From positions 288,103 through 352,102 of the forward strand of contig CAINFC010000006.1 of assembly GCA_903847975.1 (NCBI GenBank): a stretch of 64,000 bases of DNA, read 5' to 3'. The stretch comes from an uncultured Acidobacteriota bacterium (GTDB lineage: Bacteria; Acidobacteriota; UBA6911; CAINFC01). The position numbers and the translations under genes are program-made. Below the pieces are notes generated by a model. The model was not told the origin of the DNA. It made no database searches and worked only from the letters and a program-made list of their open reading frames with translations. Shown piece by piece: positions 18,768-28,155 of the stretch (position 1 is its first letter; each line of letters starts with the position of its first letter).

Positions 18768-19597
18768 AAGCCGGAATTCTGAACGCGAAAATGGAGGAAT
18801 ACAGCCCCAAGGCTACCTTGGCCATGAGTATCGGACTTCATGTTGTCGTATTTGCGGTACTTGTCCTTAATCCGCTTATTCATTTTGGATCCACGGTCAT
18901 TCAGATCGGAAGCGGGCCGGGCGGCGGCCGGGGCGGGGAGCAACTGATTGCCGTCGGACTGGCGGATGACGGCGGCGGATCCGGGATGTTCAAGCCTTCG
19001 CTGACCCCTCAACCCCCGGTGCTTAAGGATAATCCGCCTCCCGACAGCGTGCGCTATCCGTCCAAGATCCCAAAACAGGAGAGAGAGCTCAACCTGTTCG
19101 GGGTCGATATTCCGGAACTTTCCAAACAGAACAAAAAGGATATCGGGAAATTCAAGGCTTCCAAGCCTACACCGCAGGTTCCGCCCAACTACATCCCGGT
19201 CCCTTCCGGGCCCGGTGCAGGGGGTGCCGGCCGCACCGGAGGTGGATCCGGCGGCGGGGTCGGCGGTGGACAGGGGGTTTCGCTGGGTCCCGGCTCCGGA
19301 GGGTTCGGCGATTCGTGGTATGCCAGAGCCGTCGAACGCCGGATCAGCGAAAACTGGCTGCGTTCGCTCTTTTCTCCTTCGGCATCCGGCAAATTCCAGG
19401 CCATAGTGTCCTTTCTGATTAATCCCAGCGGGTCCATTACCGACGTCAAAATCGAAAAAAGCAGCGGCGACTCCACGGTGGATCTGTCCGCAACCCGGGC
19501 GGTCACTGCTTCCAATCCTCTGCCGCCGGTGCCCCCGGAATTCCGCAACCAGACGCTCAAGATCATGGCTTATTTTGAGTATCCTCCGGCACCGTAA
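18764..19597 (+). CDS. TonB/TolA-like energy-transducing protein
   Basis: Occupies the TolA place in the operon. A single membrane helix lies near residues 18-40 (LAMSIGLHVVVFAVLVL); then comes a Pro/Gly-rich periplasmic stretch (about 45-180) with glycine clusters, and a C-terminal TonB-fold domain (about 185-277) with WYARAVERRISENW and INPSGSITDVKIEKSSG. It lacks the long alanine/lysine-rich helix of enterobacterial TolA, so the span of the periplasm must be made by the extended Gly/Pro segment. It probably receives energy from TolQR and contacts TolB/Pal, but a TonB-like role towards the Oar-type receptor cannot be excluded. Confidence 0.85.
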   Translation: MKAGILNAKMEEYSPKATLAMSIGLHVVVFAVLVLNPLIHFGSTVIQIGSGPGGGRGGEQLIAVGLADDGGGSGMFKPSLTPQPPVLKDNPPPDSVRYPSKIPKQERELNLFGVDIPELSKQNKKDIGKFKASKPTPQVPPNYIPVPSGPGAGGAGRTGGGSGGGVGGGQGVSLGPGSGGFGDSWYARAVERRISENWLRSLFSPSASGKFQAIVSFLINPSGSITDVKIEKSSGDSTVDLSATRAVTASNPLPPVPPEFRNQTLKIMAYFEYPPAP

Positions 19598-19687
19598 GTC
19601 CATTTGACAGGGGAACTCCAATCGGGCACAATCTCGCCGTGGCAGTGGGTTTGAAAAACAGCTCCAACCGGCTCAGACAAAGAAATC

Positions 19688-21052
19688 ATGAATCGTCATA
19701 AAAAAAGGAGAACCGCTTTGGCAAAACGTTTTTGTGTTCTCACAGCTTTGGCCCTATTCCTCCCTTCGGCATGGGTCATGGCCCAGGAAAAACCGCCTAT
19801 CGTCATCAAACCGACGGCTGCCGAAGAGATCCGCCTGGCGGTGGCGGATTTTAATCCCAAGATCAAGGATTCGGAAACGGAAGAACTGAAGCAGGCGCTG
19901 CAGGAGTTCAACGGCGCGCTGTGGGATGACCTGCAGTTCTCCGGCTGGTTTACCGTGGAGAACAAGTCCCTCTATCCGGCGGTCCCACTGGCAGAGCCGG
20001 ACCACATCAAATTTCCGGATTGGAAAACGCCGCCGCTGTCCGTCGATTTCCTGGCCATGGGAAACGCCAGGCAGGATGGGGTCAACTACACGATTGAAGC
20101 AAGGCTGTACGATGTAAAAACCCAGGCCCAGGTGGTCGGCAAAAAATACTCGGCCACCCGGGAGAATATCCGCAACATCGCCCATAATTTTGCGGATGAA
20201 ATCGTTTTCAACCTGACCGCCGGCGCCAGCAAGGGAGTTGCCTCCACCAAAATCGCTTTCGTTTCCAAGAGGAGCGGCACCAAAGAAATTTACCTGATGG
20301 ATTACGACGGACAGAACCAGCGGGCTTTTACCTTCGAGAAGGATACCACTCTGACTCCTTCGTGGTCACCGGATAACTCCAAGCTGGCTTACACCTCCTG
20401 GCGCAGCCGCTTTCCGGAAATTTCCATCCGCGCGGTCCTGGGAAATGTGCGGCTTACTTTTCCGACCTTTCGCTCTTTTGCTTCCAGCCCGGACTTTTCA
20501 CCGGACGGCCAGTCCATTGCCTTTTCCTTGAGGCTGCCGGACTCGGATTACCCGAACGTGCATGTTTCCTCTCTGGACGGCAGTCGCCGCGTGAACATTT
20601 CCAACAGCAAGAGCGTGGATACCTCTCCCAGCTGGAACCCGACGGGCAGGCAGGTCGCTTTCATTTCCGACCGGAACGGCCCGCCGCAACTCTATGTGGT
20701 CGATGCCGATGGCGCCAATCCCCGCCGGCTGATCGATGAGCCGGGGAGCATGGACTCCCCCGACTGGTCCCCCGACGGTCGCCACATCCTCTTTACCTGG
20801 CGGCCCAAGCAGCAGCCGGGTTACGACCTGTACCTGTACGACCTGGCCGGCGCCAAGGTCTTCCAGATCACTTCCAACAGCGGGGACAACGAAAACCCGA
20901 GCTGGTCCCCCGACGGCCGCCACATTGCTTTTCAATCCAACCGCGATGGCAGCACCCAGATTTACGTCATGCTGTCGGACGGCACCCAGGTCAGGCGCCT
21001 GACCAGCGGATCGAGTAATGAAGCTCCTGCCTGGAGCAACTATCAACGATAG
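19688..21052 (+). CDS. tolB: Tol-Pal system beta-propeller protein TolB
   Basis: Periplasmic TolB, partner of Pal and TolA. The product has a signal peptide (basic start, hydrophobic core, cleavage after WVMA), an N-terminal D1 domain (about 45-185) and a six-bladed propeller with PD40-type repeats such as PSWSPDNSKLAYTSWRS, PDFSPDGQSIAFSL, PDWSPDGRHILFTW and PSWSPDGRHIAFQSNRDG. Its 454 residues are normal. It lies 90 bases after the TonB/TolA-like gene and 25 bases before pal. Confidence 0.95.
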   Translation: MNRHKKRRTALAKRFCVLTALALFLPSAWVMAQEKPPIVIKPTAAEEIRLAVADFNPKIKDSETEELKQALQEFNGALWDDLQFSGWFTVENKSLYPAVPLAEPDHIKFPDWKTPPLSVDFLAMGNARQDGVNYTIEARLYDVKTQAQVVGKKYSATRENIRNIAHNFADEIVFNLTAGASKGVASTKIAFVSKRSGTKEIYLMDYDGQNQRAFTFEKDTTLTPSWSPDNSKLAYTSWRSRFPEISIRAVLGNVRLTFPTFRSFASSPDFSPDGQSIAFSLRLPDSDYPNVHVSSLDGSRRVNISNSKSVDTSPSWNPTGRQVAFISDRNGPPQLYVVDADGANPRRLIDEPGSMDSPDWSPDGRHILFTWRPKQQPGYDLYLYDLAGAKVFQITSNSGDNENPSWSPDGRHIAFQSNRDGSTQIYVMLSDGTQVRRLTSGSSNEAPAWSNYQR

Positions 21053-21077
21053 TCTACTGCCGAAAGGAAATTAACCC

Positions 21078-21878
21078 ATGCGCATTGCCCATCAGGCCCG
21101 TCCTTTGAAGATGGAAACGGGAAACCATTCGCCGGCCCTTCTGCTCTCTTTTCTGCTGGCCTTTCTGCTTGTTTCCTCCTGTGGAAAACCGAAGACCGTT
21201 ACCCCTCCGCCGCCTGCCGTGCAGGCTCCGGTTCCCAAAGCCCCGGAAATCAAGCTTGCCATCCAACCCGCCCTGATCCGCTCCGGAGAGTCCGCCACCC
21301 TGACCTGGGAATCCCGGAATGCGGACGTCGTGACCATCGATGGGGGAATCGGCAATGTGCCGCTGCAGGGCAGCCGGACGGTCACCCCGAAGGTTTCCAC
21401 TCTTTTTACGGCTACCGCCCAGGGGGGCGGAAAAACAGCCACGGCCCAGGCGGAAATCAAAGTGCAGGAAAAGCCCGCCCCGCCTCCTCCGCCGCCGGTA
21501 CAGGAAAAGGAGGCGAATGTCACCATTGAAGAGCTTTTCAGCTCCAAGATCAAGGATGTCTTTTTCGAATATGACCGGTATGAATTGTCCCAGGACGCGG
21601 TCAACATACTGTATGCCAATGCCAGTTTCCTCCGCGAGCACGCCGAGCTGAACTTCGTGATCGGCGGGCACTGTGACGAGCGGGGCACCGCGGAATACAA
21701 CCTGGCCCTCGGGGAAAGGCGCGCCAAGGTAGTCCGCGATTTCCTGGTCAATCTGGGAATTGAACCCAAACGAATTACAGGAATCAGCTACGGGGAGGAA
21801 AAGCCCTTTGCCACCGGCAACACCGAGGAGGCCTACATGCAAAACCGCCGCGCCCATTTTTCCCTGAATACGCAATAA
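21078..21878 (+). CDS. pal: Peptidoglycan-associated lipoprotein Pal with an extra Ig-like segment
   Basis: Outer-membrane lipoprotein that binds peptidoglycan. The lipobox LVSSC gives acylation at Cys35. The C-terminal OmpA-like domain (about 150-266) has VFFEYDRYELSQDA, GGHCDERGTAEYN, LGERRAKVVRDFL and ending NRRAHFSL. Between a proline-rich linker and this domain lies an extra segment of about 75 residues (LIRSGESATLTWESRNADVV, VTPKVSTLFTATAQ) that looks like a bacterial Ig-like fold. Typical Pal is about 170-180 residues, so this one is about 90 longer. An AAGGAAAT ribosome site supports the chosen start. Confidence 0.92.
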   Translation: MRIAHQARPLKMETGNHSPALLLSFLLAFLLVSSCGKPKTVTPPPPAVQAPVPKAPEIKLAIQPALIRSGESATLTWESRNADVVTIDGGIGNVPLQGSRTVTPKVSTLFTATAQGGGKTATAQAEIKVQEKPAPPPPPPVQEKEANVTIEELFSSKIKDVFFEYDRYELSQDAVNILYANASFLREHAELNFVIGGHCDERGTAEYNLALGERRAKVVRDFLVNLGIEPKRITGISYGEEKPFATGNTEEAYMQNRRAHFSLNTQ

Positions 21879-21908
21879 CTTCTACCTTATATTTGCGGGA
21901 GGACTCTG

Positions 21909-22781
21909 ATGCCATTTTTAAGAAAAATACTTTTCGCCGGCCTCATTCCGGTTCTGTTTTTCGGAATTCCCCTCCGGGGCGGGACGAAGGAGGAAATCAT
22001 ACGGCTGCAAAAGGATATCCTCAACCTCCAAAACCAGCTTCGCGATATTCAACGTTCGGTGGATGAGAGCAACGCCTCCTTCAAGCTGCAACTGGAGTCG
22101 CTGACCGCATCCTCGAACAAGACCGCATCGTTGATGGAATCACTGAAAGCACTGACCGATCTGGCCACCGCCAGCCAGAAGTCGGCGATTGCCGATCTGA
22201 TGGTGGAAATGAAGGCGCTGAACACGCGGATGGACGAAATCCACCAGCGGATCAACTCCATTTCCGAACAGTTCGCCGAAACCCGGCTGCAGGTGGAAAA
22301 CCTGAAAAATCCTCCGCGGATGATTCTGGCTTCCGGCGTGCCCAATCAGCCCATTTCATCGGACCAGGTTTACCTGGCTGCCTACAACGACTACATGCAG
22401 GGCAATTATGATGTCGCCATCCAGGGGTTCCAGACCTACCTGGCGCACTTCCGCGAATCGGAGCTGGCGGATAATGCCCAGTACTACATCGGGGAATGCT
22501 ACTACAGCCAGAAGAAATACAACGAGGCGATTCTGTCCTTCGACCAGGTGATCAATCTCTACCCCAAGGGAGATAAGGTTTCCACCTCCGTCTATAAAAA
22601 GGGTCTGAGCCTGGTGGAATCGCAAAAGCACCAGGAGGCGATCGAGCAGTTCAAGGCGATCCTGACTCGGTATGCGAATTCCCCCGAGGCACCCATTGCC
22701 CGACAGCAGCTGGAACTGCTGGGGGTGAATGCCGATGAGGTAGTTCGCAAGCCTGCTCCGCGAAGGCGGGAGGAAGAGTAG
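21909..22781 (+). CDS. cpoB: CpoB/YbgF-type coiled-coil TPR protein
   Basis: Periplasmic partner of the Tol system that coordinates cell-wall synthesis during constriction. The 290-residue product has a signal peptide, a coiled-coil region (about 28-125, heptads such as LQKDILNLQNQLRDIQ), and three TPR-like repeats in the C-terminal half (YNDYMQGNYDVAIQGFQTYL, YYSQKKYNEAILSFDQVINL, SLVESQKHQEAIEQFKAIL). It is the last tol-pal gene, with a GGGAGGA-type site before the ATG. Confidence 0.92.
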   Translation: MPFLRKILFAGLIPVLFFGIPLRGGTKEEIIRLQKDILNLQNQLRDIQRSVDESNASFKLQLESLTASSNKTASLMESLKALTDLATASQKSAIADLMVEMKALNTRMDEIHQRINSISEQFAETRLQVENLKNPPRMILASGVPNQPISSDQVYLAAYNDYMQGNYDVAIQGFQTYLAHFRESELADNAQYYIGECYYSQKKYNEAILSFDQVINLYPKGDKVSTSVYKKGLSLVESQKHQEAIEQFKAILTRYANSPEAPIARQQLELLGVNADEVVRKPAPRRREEE

Positions 22782-22835
22782 CCCATCCGCCACCCGGCAA
22801 ATACGATTCGCAATACTTTAAGGAAGGATTAATTT

Positions 22836-23294
22836 ATGAGTTCAGTCAATCGCGTTATCCTGATCGGCCGCCTGGGCCAGGACCCCGAATTGCGTTCCAC
22901 GCCCGGCGGATCCCCCGTGGTCCGATTCAGCCTGGCCACCTCGGAAAACTGGAGCGACAAAAGTTCCGGAGAAAAAAAGGAAAAGACTCAGTGGCACAAT
23001 GTCGTCGCCTGGAACAAGCTGGCGGAAATATGCGGTCAGTATCTTTCCAAGGGGCGACAGGTCTACGTGGATGGCCGTATCGAGTATCGGGAGTACACCG
23101 ACAAGGATGGCATCAAGCGGAAGATCACCGAAATCATCGCCCGCGACGTTTCCATCCTGGACAGCCGCAGCACGGGCGCGGCCGGGGGAACCGGCGGCGA
23201 GAAGAGCTTTGGGCGAAGCGACCCGCACGCCGGAGGGTTTGAGTCCTCTCCACCTCCCTCGCAGGAACTGACGGACGACGATATTCCCTTCTGA
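22836..23294 (+). CDS. ssb: Single-stranded DNA-binding protein
   Basis: 152-residue bacterial SSB. The OB-fold covers residues 1-110 (NRVILIGRLGQDPELRSTPG, WHNVVAWNKLAEICGQYLSKG), a flexible Gly/Ser/Pro-rich tail follows, and it ends in DDDIPF, the acidic tip that recruits repair and replication partners. A GGAAGGA ribosome site precedes the ATG. It stands directly upstream of dnaE. Confidence 0.96.
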   Translation: MSSVNRVILIGRLGQDPELRSTPGGSPVVRFSLATSENWSDKSSGEKKEKTQWHNVVAWNKLAEICGQYLSKGRQVYVDGRIEYREYTDKDGIKRKITEIIARDVSILDSRSTGAAGGTGGEKSFGRSDPHAGGFESSPPPSQELTDDDIPF

Positions 23295-23335
23295 CGTTCC
23301 AATCCGGCCCATCCCCCTCATAGAAGTCAGCCCCC

Positions 23336-26300
23336 ATGAAGCCCTTCGTGCACCTGCACCTCCATTCGGATTTCAGCCTCCTGGACGGTGCCTGCCGTAT
23401 TCCCGAATTGATTGACCTGACCCAGAAATACGGCATGTCCGCGGTCGCGCTGACGGATCACGGAAACCTGTACGGAGTTATCCAGTTTTACCAGGCCGCC
23501 AGGAAAAAAGGGGTCAAACCGATTATCGGCTGCGAAGTCTATGTGGCCCGCGAATCCCGCCACGACCGCAACGGCCGCTCGGACAACTCCCACCACCTGG
23601 TGCTGCTGGCGGAAAATCAGACCGGCTATCAAAACCTGGTCCGGCTGGTATCCATGGGGTTTCTGGAGGGCTTTTACTACAAGCCGCGCATCGACCTGGA
23701 GCTGCTCCAGGCTCATCACCAGGGACTGATCGCTCTCTCCTCCTGCCTGAAGGGATCGGTCGCTTACTCCTTCCTGCAGGATGAACCGGCGCGGGCGCAG
23801 CGGGAAGCGGAAAAGCTGCGCGAAATCATGGGCCCGGATCGCTACTTTCTCGAAATCCAGGACCACGGGCTGCCCGAGCAGAAGAAGGTCATGCCGGAAA
23901 TAATCCGGCTGTCGCGCCAGATGGGCCTCCCTCTGGTGGCCACCAACGACTGCCATTACCTCCGCCGCGACGATGCCGAAGCGCATGACGTTCTGCTCTG
24001 CATCCAGACCGGCAAGACCGTGCAGGACACCGTTCGGATGAAATACCGGACGGACCAGTTTTACTTTAAGAGCCCGGAGGAGATGTATTCGATTTTCGAA
24101 GCCGTTCCGGAAGCCCTTACCAACACGGTGGAAATCGCCTCGCGCTGCCACGTCGAATTTCCGCTGGACAATCCGCCGCTTTACCTCCCCACCTACCATG
24201 TTCCGGAGGGGGAAACCATCGACAGCTACTTTGAAAAAAAAGTGGTCGAGGGTTTTCAGTCTCACCTGCCCGGCCTCGAGGAAATGGAATCCCGTGGCAG
24301 GCTGCGCTACCCGTTGTCGGAGTACCGGACCCGGCTGGACTACGAAATCCGTATGATCAAGAAAATGGGGCTGGCAGGCTACTTCCTCATTGTCTGGGAC
24401 TTTATACACTATGCGCGGGAGCAGAAAATCCCGGTCGGGCCCGGCAGGGGTTCCGCGGCCGGAAGTCTGGTATCCTACTGCCTGCGCATCACAGACCTGG
24501 ATCCCATTCAATATAATTTGCTTTTTGAGCGGTTTTTGAATCCGGACCGCATCAGCATGCCCGACATCGACTGCGATTTCTGCAAGCGCCGGCGCAGCGA
24601 GGTGATGGAATATGTCACCGGCAAGTACGGGCGGGAGAATGTCGGGCAGATCATCACCTTCGGGGCCATGCAGGCCAAGCAGGTCATCCGAGACGTGGGC
24701 CGCAGTCTGAACATCAGCTATTCGGATACCAGCCGGATTGCCAAGCTGGCCCCGGACAGCACTTCGGACATGACGCTGCAAAAAGCGGTGGCGGAAGACC
24801 CGCAGCTGAAGGAAGCCGCCAAGGATCCCGCCGTGGGTAAGCTTCTGGAAATCGCCGTCAAGCTCGAAGGAAGCTCCCGCCACAGTTCGATTCATGCCGC
24901 CGGAGTGGTCATTGCGCCCCGACCGCTGATGGAGCTGGTTCCTCTGTACAAGTCCACCAAGGACGAAATCATGACCCAGTTCCAGATGACGGACCTGGAA
25001 AAAATCGGCCTGCTGAAAATGGATTTTCTCGCCCTGGCCAACCTGACCATCATCGACGATACCATTCGCCAGATCGAGAAGCAACTGGGGCTGCGAGTCG
25101 ACATTGACAAGGTCGATCTGGAAGACCGGAAAACCTACCGGCTGTTTGCCGAAGGACAGACGAACGGCATTTTCCAGTTTGAAAGCTCGGGAATGAAGGA
25201 ATCCCTTCGAAAGGTAAAGCCAACCGAGTTCGAGGACCTGATCGCCCTCAACGCCCTTTACCGCCCGGGCCCTATGGGCAATATTGACGATTATGCCCGG
25301 CGCAAGCACGGGTTGGAAAAGGTGACCTACAATCTCCCGGAAGAAGAGGCCATTCTCAAGGAGACCTACGGGATCCTGGTCTACCAGGAGCAGGTCATGC
25401 AGCTGGCCCATGCCATCGCCGGGTTCACTCTGGCAGAGGCCGATAAGCTGCGCAAGGCCATGGGCAAAAAAGACAAAGCCCTCATGGATATTCTCAAGGA
25501 AAAATTCGTTGCCGGGGCCAAGAAGAGAGGGGTCCCGGAAAACAAAGCGCAGACCATCTGCCAGCTCATCGAGCGATTCGGAAGCTATGGCTTCAACAAA
25601 TCCCATAGCACTGCCTATGCCTTCCTGGCCTTTCAGACCGCCTATCTCAAGGCCCACTACCCGGTCCAGTATATGTCCGCCCTGCTTACCAACGCCATAG
25701 GCACTACGGAAAATAAAAAGGTGGTCCAATACATTACCGAGTGCAAGCGCATGAATATCCGGATCGCCCCTCCGGATATCAATCGCAGCGAGGCCTTTTT
25801 CGTCGCCGAAGGGGAGGATATCCGCTTCGGCCTGGCAGCCATCCGCAATGTCGGAGAAGCCGCGGTCCATTCCATACTGGAAAAAAGACCGGCCGCCGGC
25901 GGGTTCCGCAGCTTCACTGATTTTTGTATGGCCATGGACTTTCGGCAGCTGAACAAGCGGGTGATGGAAAGTCTGATCAAGTCAGGCTGCTTCGATTCCC
26001 TCGGATATCCCCGGGCCCAGCTTTTTGAATCCATCACCCCGGTAATGGAGCGCTGCCAGCGAAAGCAGAAGGCCAGGGAAACCGGTCAGAAATCCCTATT
26101 TTCGTCGCTGGCCCCGGCCGCATCCCCGGATGCCGCCCCGGATGAAGTCCTGGACCCCATACCGGAATGGACGGAGGAGCAGCGCCTGGGATTCGAGAAG
26201 GAGGCGATCGGATTCTACATCAGCGGCCATCCCCTGAACCGCTTCAATGAAATGCTGATGGAAATCTCCTCGATCACGATTGCCGACCTGAAGGCCGAGA

Positions 26301-26815
26301 CTTCCGATAGGGATGTCTCCATCGGGGGAATTCTTGTTGCCGTTCGCACTTCCGTTACCAAAAAGGATAACCGGAGCATGGCGGTCTGTCAGTTTGAGGA
26401 CATGACCGGTACGATCGAAATCCTGGTCTTCCCGTCCGTCTACGAAAAGGTATCCCGTTTCATCACCAAGGATCAGCTGGTGCTGGTCAAGGGTCGGTGC
26501 GAGGTACAGGAGGAAGAGGGGCAGGAACCGCGGATTCTGGCGTCGGACATTCAGCCGATTGAGGGTATCAAGGAAAGAATGGCAAAAAAGATGCTGATCC
26601 GCGCCAGCAAGGAAAGCCTGAATGCCCAGACGGCGGATCAGTTGAGCGCACTGGCCAGTTCCTCTCCCGGTGAGTGTACCCTTGCTTTTGAAATCCGGTT
26701 GCCTTCGGACCGCGTGCTCCTGATCGACAGCAGGGTCCGGGTGCGCCCCACTCCTGATCTAATCGCCGAAATCGAAAAAAAGTGCGGCGGCGGGGCCGTC
26801 TCCCTGCATTTTTAA
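23336..26815 (+). CDS. dnaE: DNA polymerase III subunit alpha
   Basis: Main replicative polymerase, 1159 residues, DnaE1 length. It has an N-terminal PHP domain (HLHLHSDFSLLDGA, then GCEVYVA), the polymerase active site with GPGRGSAAGSLVSYCL and PDIDCDFCKRRR, the helix-hairpin-helix region, an OB domain (about 1000-1080) and a C-terminal tau-binding region. The PHP motif histidines look intact (HLHLHSD), so proofreading-type metal binding in this domain is possible. Convergent with a small exported-protein gene whose stop is four bases away. Confidence 0.96.
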   Translation: MKPFVHLHLHSDFSLLDGACRIPELIDLTQKYGMSAVALTDHGNLYGVIQFYQAARKKGVKPIIGCEVYVARESRHDRNGRSDNSHHLVLLAENQTGYQNLVRLVSMGFLEGFYYKPRIDLELLQAHHQGLIALSSCLKGSVAYSFLQDEPARAQREAEKLREIMGPDRYFLEIQDHGLPEQKKVMPEIIRLSRQMGLPLVATNDCHYLRRDDAEAHDVLLCIQTGKTVQDTVRMKYRTDQFYFKSPEEMYSIFEAVPEALTNTVEIASRCHVEFPLDNPPLYLPTYHVPEGETIDSYFEKKVVEGFQSHLPGLEEMESRGRLRYPLSEYRTRLDYEIRMIKKMGLAGYFLIVWDFIHYAREQKIPVGPGRGSAAGSLVSYCLRITDLDPIQYNLLFERFLNPDRISMPDIDCDFCKRRRSEVMEYVTGKYGRENVGQIITFGAMQAKQVIRDVGRSLNISYSDTSRIAKLAPDSTSDMTLQKAVAEDPQLKEAAKDPAVGKLLEIAVKLEGSSRHSSIHAAGVVIAPRPLMELVPLYKSTKDEIMTQFQMTDLEKIGLLKMDFLALANLTIIDDTIRQIEKQLGLRVDIDKVDLEDRKTYRLFAEGQTNGIFQFESSGMKESLRKVKPTEFEDLIALNALYRPGPMGNIDDYARRKHGLEKVTYNLPEEEAILKETYGILVYQEQVMQLAHAIAGFTLAEADKLRKAMGKKDKALMDILKEKFVAGAKKRGVPENKAQTICQLIERFGSYGFNKSHSTAYAFLAFQTAYLKAHYPVQYMSALLTNAIGTTENKKVVQYITECKRMNIRIAPPDINRSEAFFVAEGEDIRFGLAAIRNVGEAAVHSILEKRPAAGGFRSFTDFCMAMDFRQLNKRVMESLIKSGCFDSLGYPRAQLFESITPVMERCQRKQKARETGQKSLFSSLAPAASPDAAPDEVLDPIPEWTEEQRLGFEKEAIGFYISGHPLNRFNEMLMEISSITIADLKAETSDRDVSIGGILVAVRTSVTKKDNRSMAVCQFEDMTGTIEILVFPSVYEKVSRFITKDQLVLVKGRCEVQEEEGQEPRILASDIQPIEGIKERMAKKMLIRASKESLNAQTADQLSALASSSPGECTLAFEIRLPSDRVLLIDSRVRVRPTPDLIAEIEKKCGGGAVSLHF

Positions 26816-26818
26816 TGC

Positions 26819-27487
26819 TCAGGGAGCGTACTGCTTCAGCTTTCTTCCTTTGATCCACCGGAGCGTGTCCGCACGGGTGGTATCGATGCTGGCCAGGCTT
26901 TCGGTGAAGCTGTTGATTTTTCGCTGCAGAACCAGCGGATTGTCCGGATTGTCCAGGATCCACCACTGCCCGCCGCGACCATCTTTCAGGACAACGGCCG
27001 AAAGGCTGACTTTTTTCTGGTTCACCGACAGCGTGAAGGGTTCCTCGGCCACAAGGGAAATCTGGGTTTTCAGGGAATCCAGAAAAATGGACGCCTTTCT
27101 CTTCTGCTTGACTTCCGACAGCAGGGCGCGGCTGAACCAATACGTGGTTTCCTCGGCACTCTCGGCATCGATCCCATTCTGGAACAGACGCTGGGAGTTG
27201 TACTTCCTGGCCTCCTCGACGGCTTGCGGTTTCAGGTATACGGTTCCCTGATTGCTCTGACCCTCCCATTCAAAATAGCATCCCGGGCGGAACTGGGCGA
27301 TCCGGAGAACAAAATTGTATTCATATCCCCGGGTCACGGAGCGGAAAACCATCACCGTTCCCTGTGTGAATTCCGGAAGGTCCTGCCCGCAAAGAAACGG
27401 AGTGCCGGAGGCCAGGAAAAGAAAGAAACAGCAGCGCAGAAACCGGCGGCAATCCGATAAGGAGAAACGAATACGTATTAGGTGCAT
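26819..27487 (-). CDS. Exported protein of unknown function
   Basis: A 222-residue protein with a signal peptide (basic LIRIRFSL start, hydrophobic CCFFLFLASGTPFLC core, probable cleavage near CGQ). The mature part is rich in beta-strand pattern (GTVMVFRSVTRGYEYNFVLR, YFEWEGQSNQGTVYL, GGQWWILDNPDNPLVLQ), similar in style to DUF3108-like or lipoprotein-sorting domains, but I do not recognise the family. The start ATG overlaps the last ten bases of cmk in another frame, which makes translational coupling likely. It is last in the eight-gene minus-strand run that begins with htrA. Confidence 0.7.
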   Translation of the reverse strand: MHLIRIRFSLSDCRRFLRCCFFLFLASGTPFLCGQDLPEFTQGTVMVFRSVTRGYEYNFVLRIAQFRPGCYFEWEGQSNQGTVYLKPQAVEEARKYNSQRLFQNGIDAESAEETTYWFSRALLSEVKQKRKASIFLDSLKTQISLVAEEPFTLSVNQKKVSLSAVVLKDGRGGQWWILDNPDNPLVLQRKINSFTESLASIDTTRADTLRWIKGRKLKQYAP

Positions 27488-28155
27488 AGCTTTTCTCGGG
27501 CAAGGGACAGGGCTTTCTGAAATACCTCTTCCACGCTCAAATGGGTGGTGTCGAGGAGGACCGCATCTTCGGCCGGCTGCAGCGGGGCATGCTTTCTCTG
27601 CTGGTCGCGTGCGTCTCTCTGCCGCAGAGACTCCTCTACCTGGCTGGCTTCCAGAGCCGAGGAATTTTGCCGGTGCTCCAGGTAGCGCCTCCGGGCTCGG
27701 GCCTCCTCGGTGGCGGTGACAAACAGTTTCAGGCAGGCATCGGGGAAAGCGACCGTCCCGATATCCCGACCTTCCATCACCGTGTTGCCGGAGGATCCCT
27801 CGCGGCGGTAAAGGTCCACCAGGATACGGCGCACCCCCGGGTATACAGCCAGGGTCGAGGCGGCCTGCGCCACCTCCTCGCTGCGCAGCCACGGGGTGGC
27901 ATCCCGGCCATTGATCCGGATCCCCATCGTCTGACGCTCGTCCTGGTAAATCTGCAAATTCATCTGCAGCAGCCGCTCGAGGACCGGCTCCTCCCGGCAG
28001 AGGTCCAGGCCCTGATCGAGAAGCCACCAGGCCGCCGCCCGGAAAAGAGCTCCGGTGTCAATATAGCGAAAGCCCAGAGCGGCCGCCAGCCCGCGCGCCA
28101 ATGTGCTTTTACCAACCCCGGCCGGGCCGTCAATGGCGATCAGCTTCGGCTTCAT
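27478..28155 (-). CDS. cmk: Cytidylate kinase
   Basis: Phosphorylates CMP and dCMP to the diphosphates. The P-loop is IDGPAGVGKSTLARGLA; the NMP-binding region has YIDTGALFRAAAW (in place of the common DTGAMYRA) and the lid has RREGSSGNTVMEGRDIGTVAFP. Its 225 residues are normal. It overlaps rluB by 26 bases and the following exported-protein gene by 10 bases. Confidence 0.94.
   Translation of the reverse strand: MKPKLIAIDGPAGVGKSTLARGLAAALGFRYIDTGALFRAAAWWLLDQGLDLCREEPVLERLLQMNLQIYQDERQTMGIRINGRDATPWLRSEEVAQAASTLAVYPGVRRILVDLYRREGSSGNTVMEGRDIGTVAFPDACLKLFVTATEEARARRRYLEHRQNSSALEASQVEESLRQRDARDQQRKHAPLQPAEDAVLLDTTHLSVEEVFQKALSLAREKLCT

Noticed and set aside
23327..25870. Long antisense open frame opposite dnaE
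   Set aside because: It lies wholly opposite a textbook DnaE and has no recognisable domain; long opposite frames are expected with this base and codon bias.
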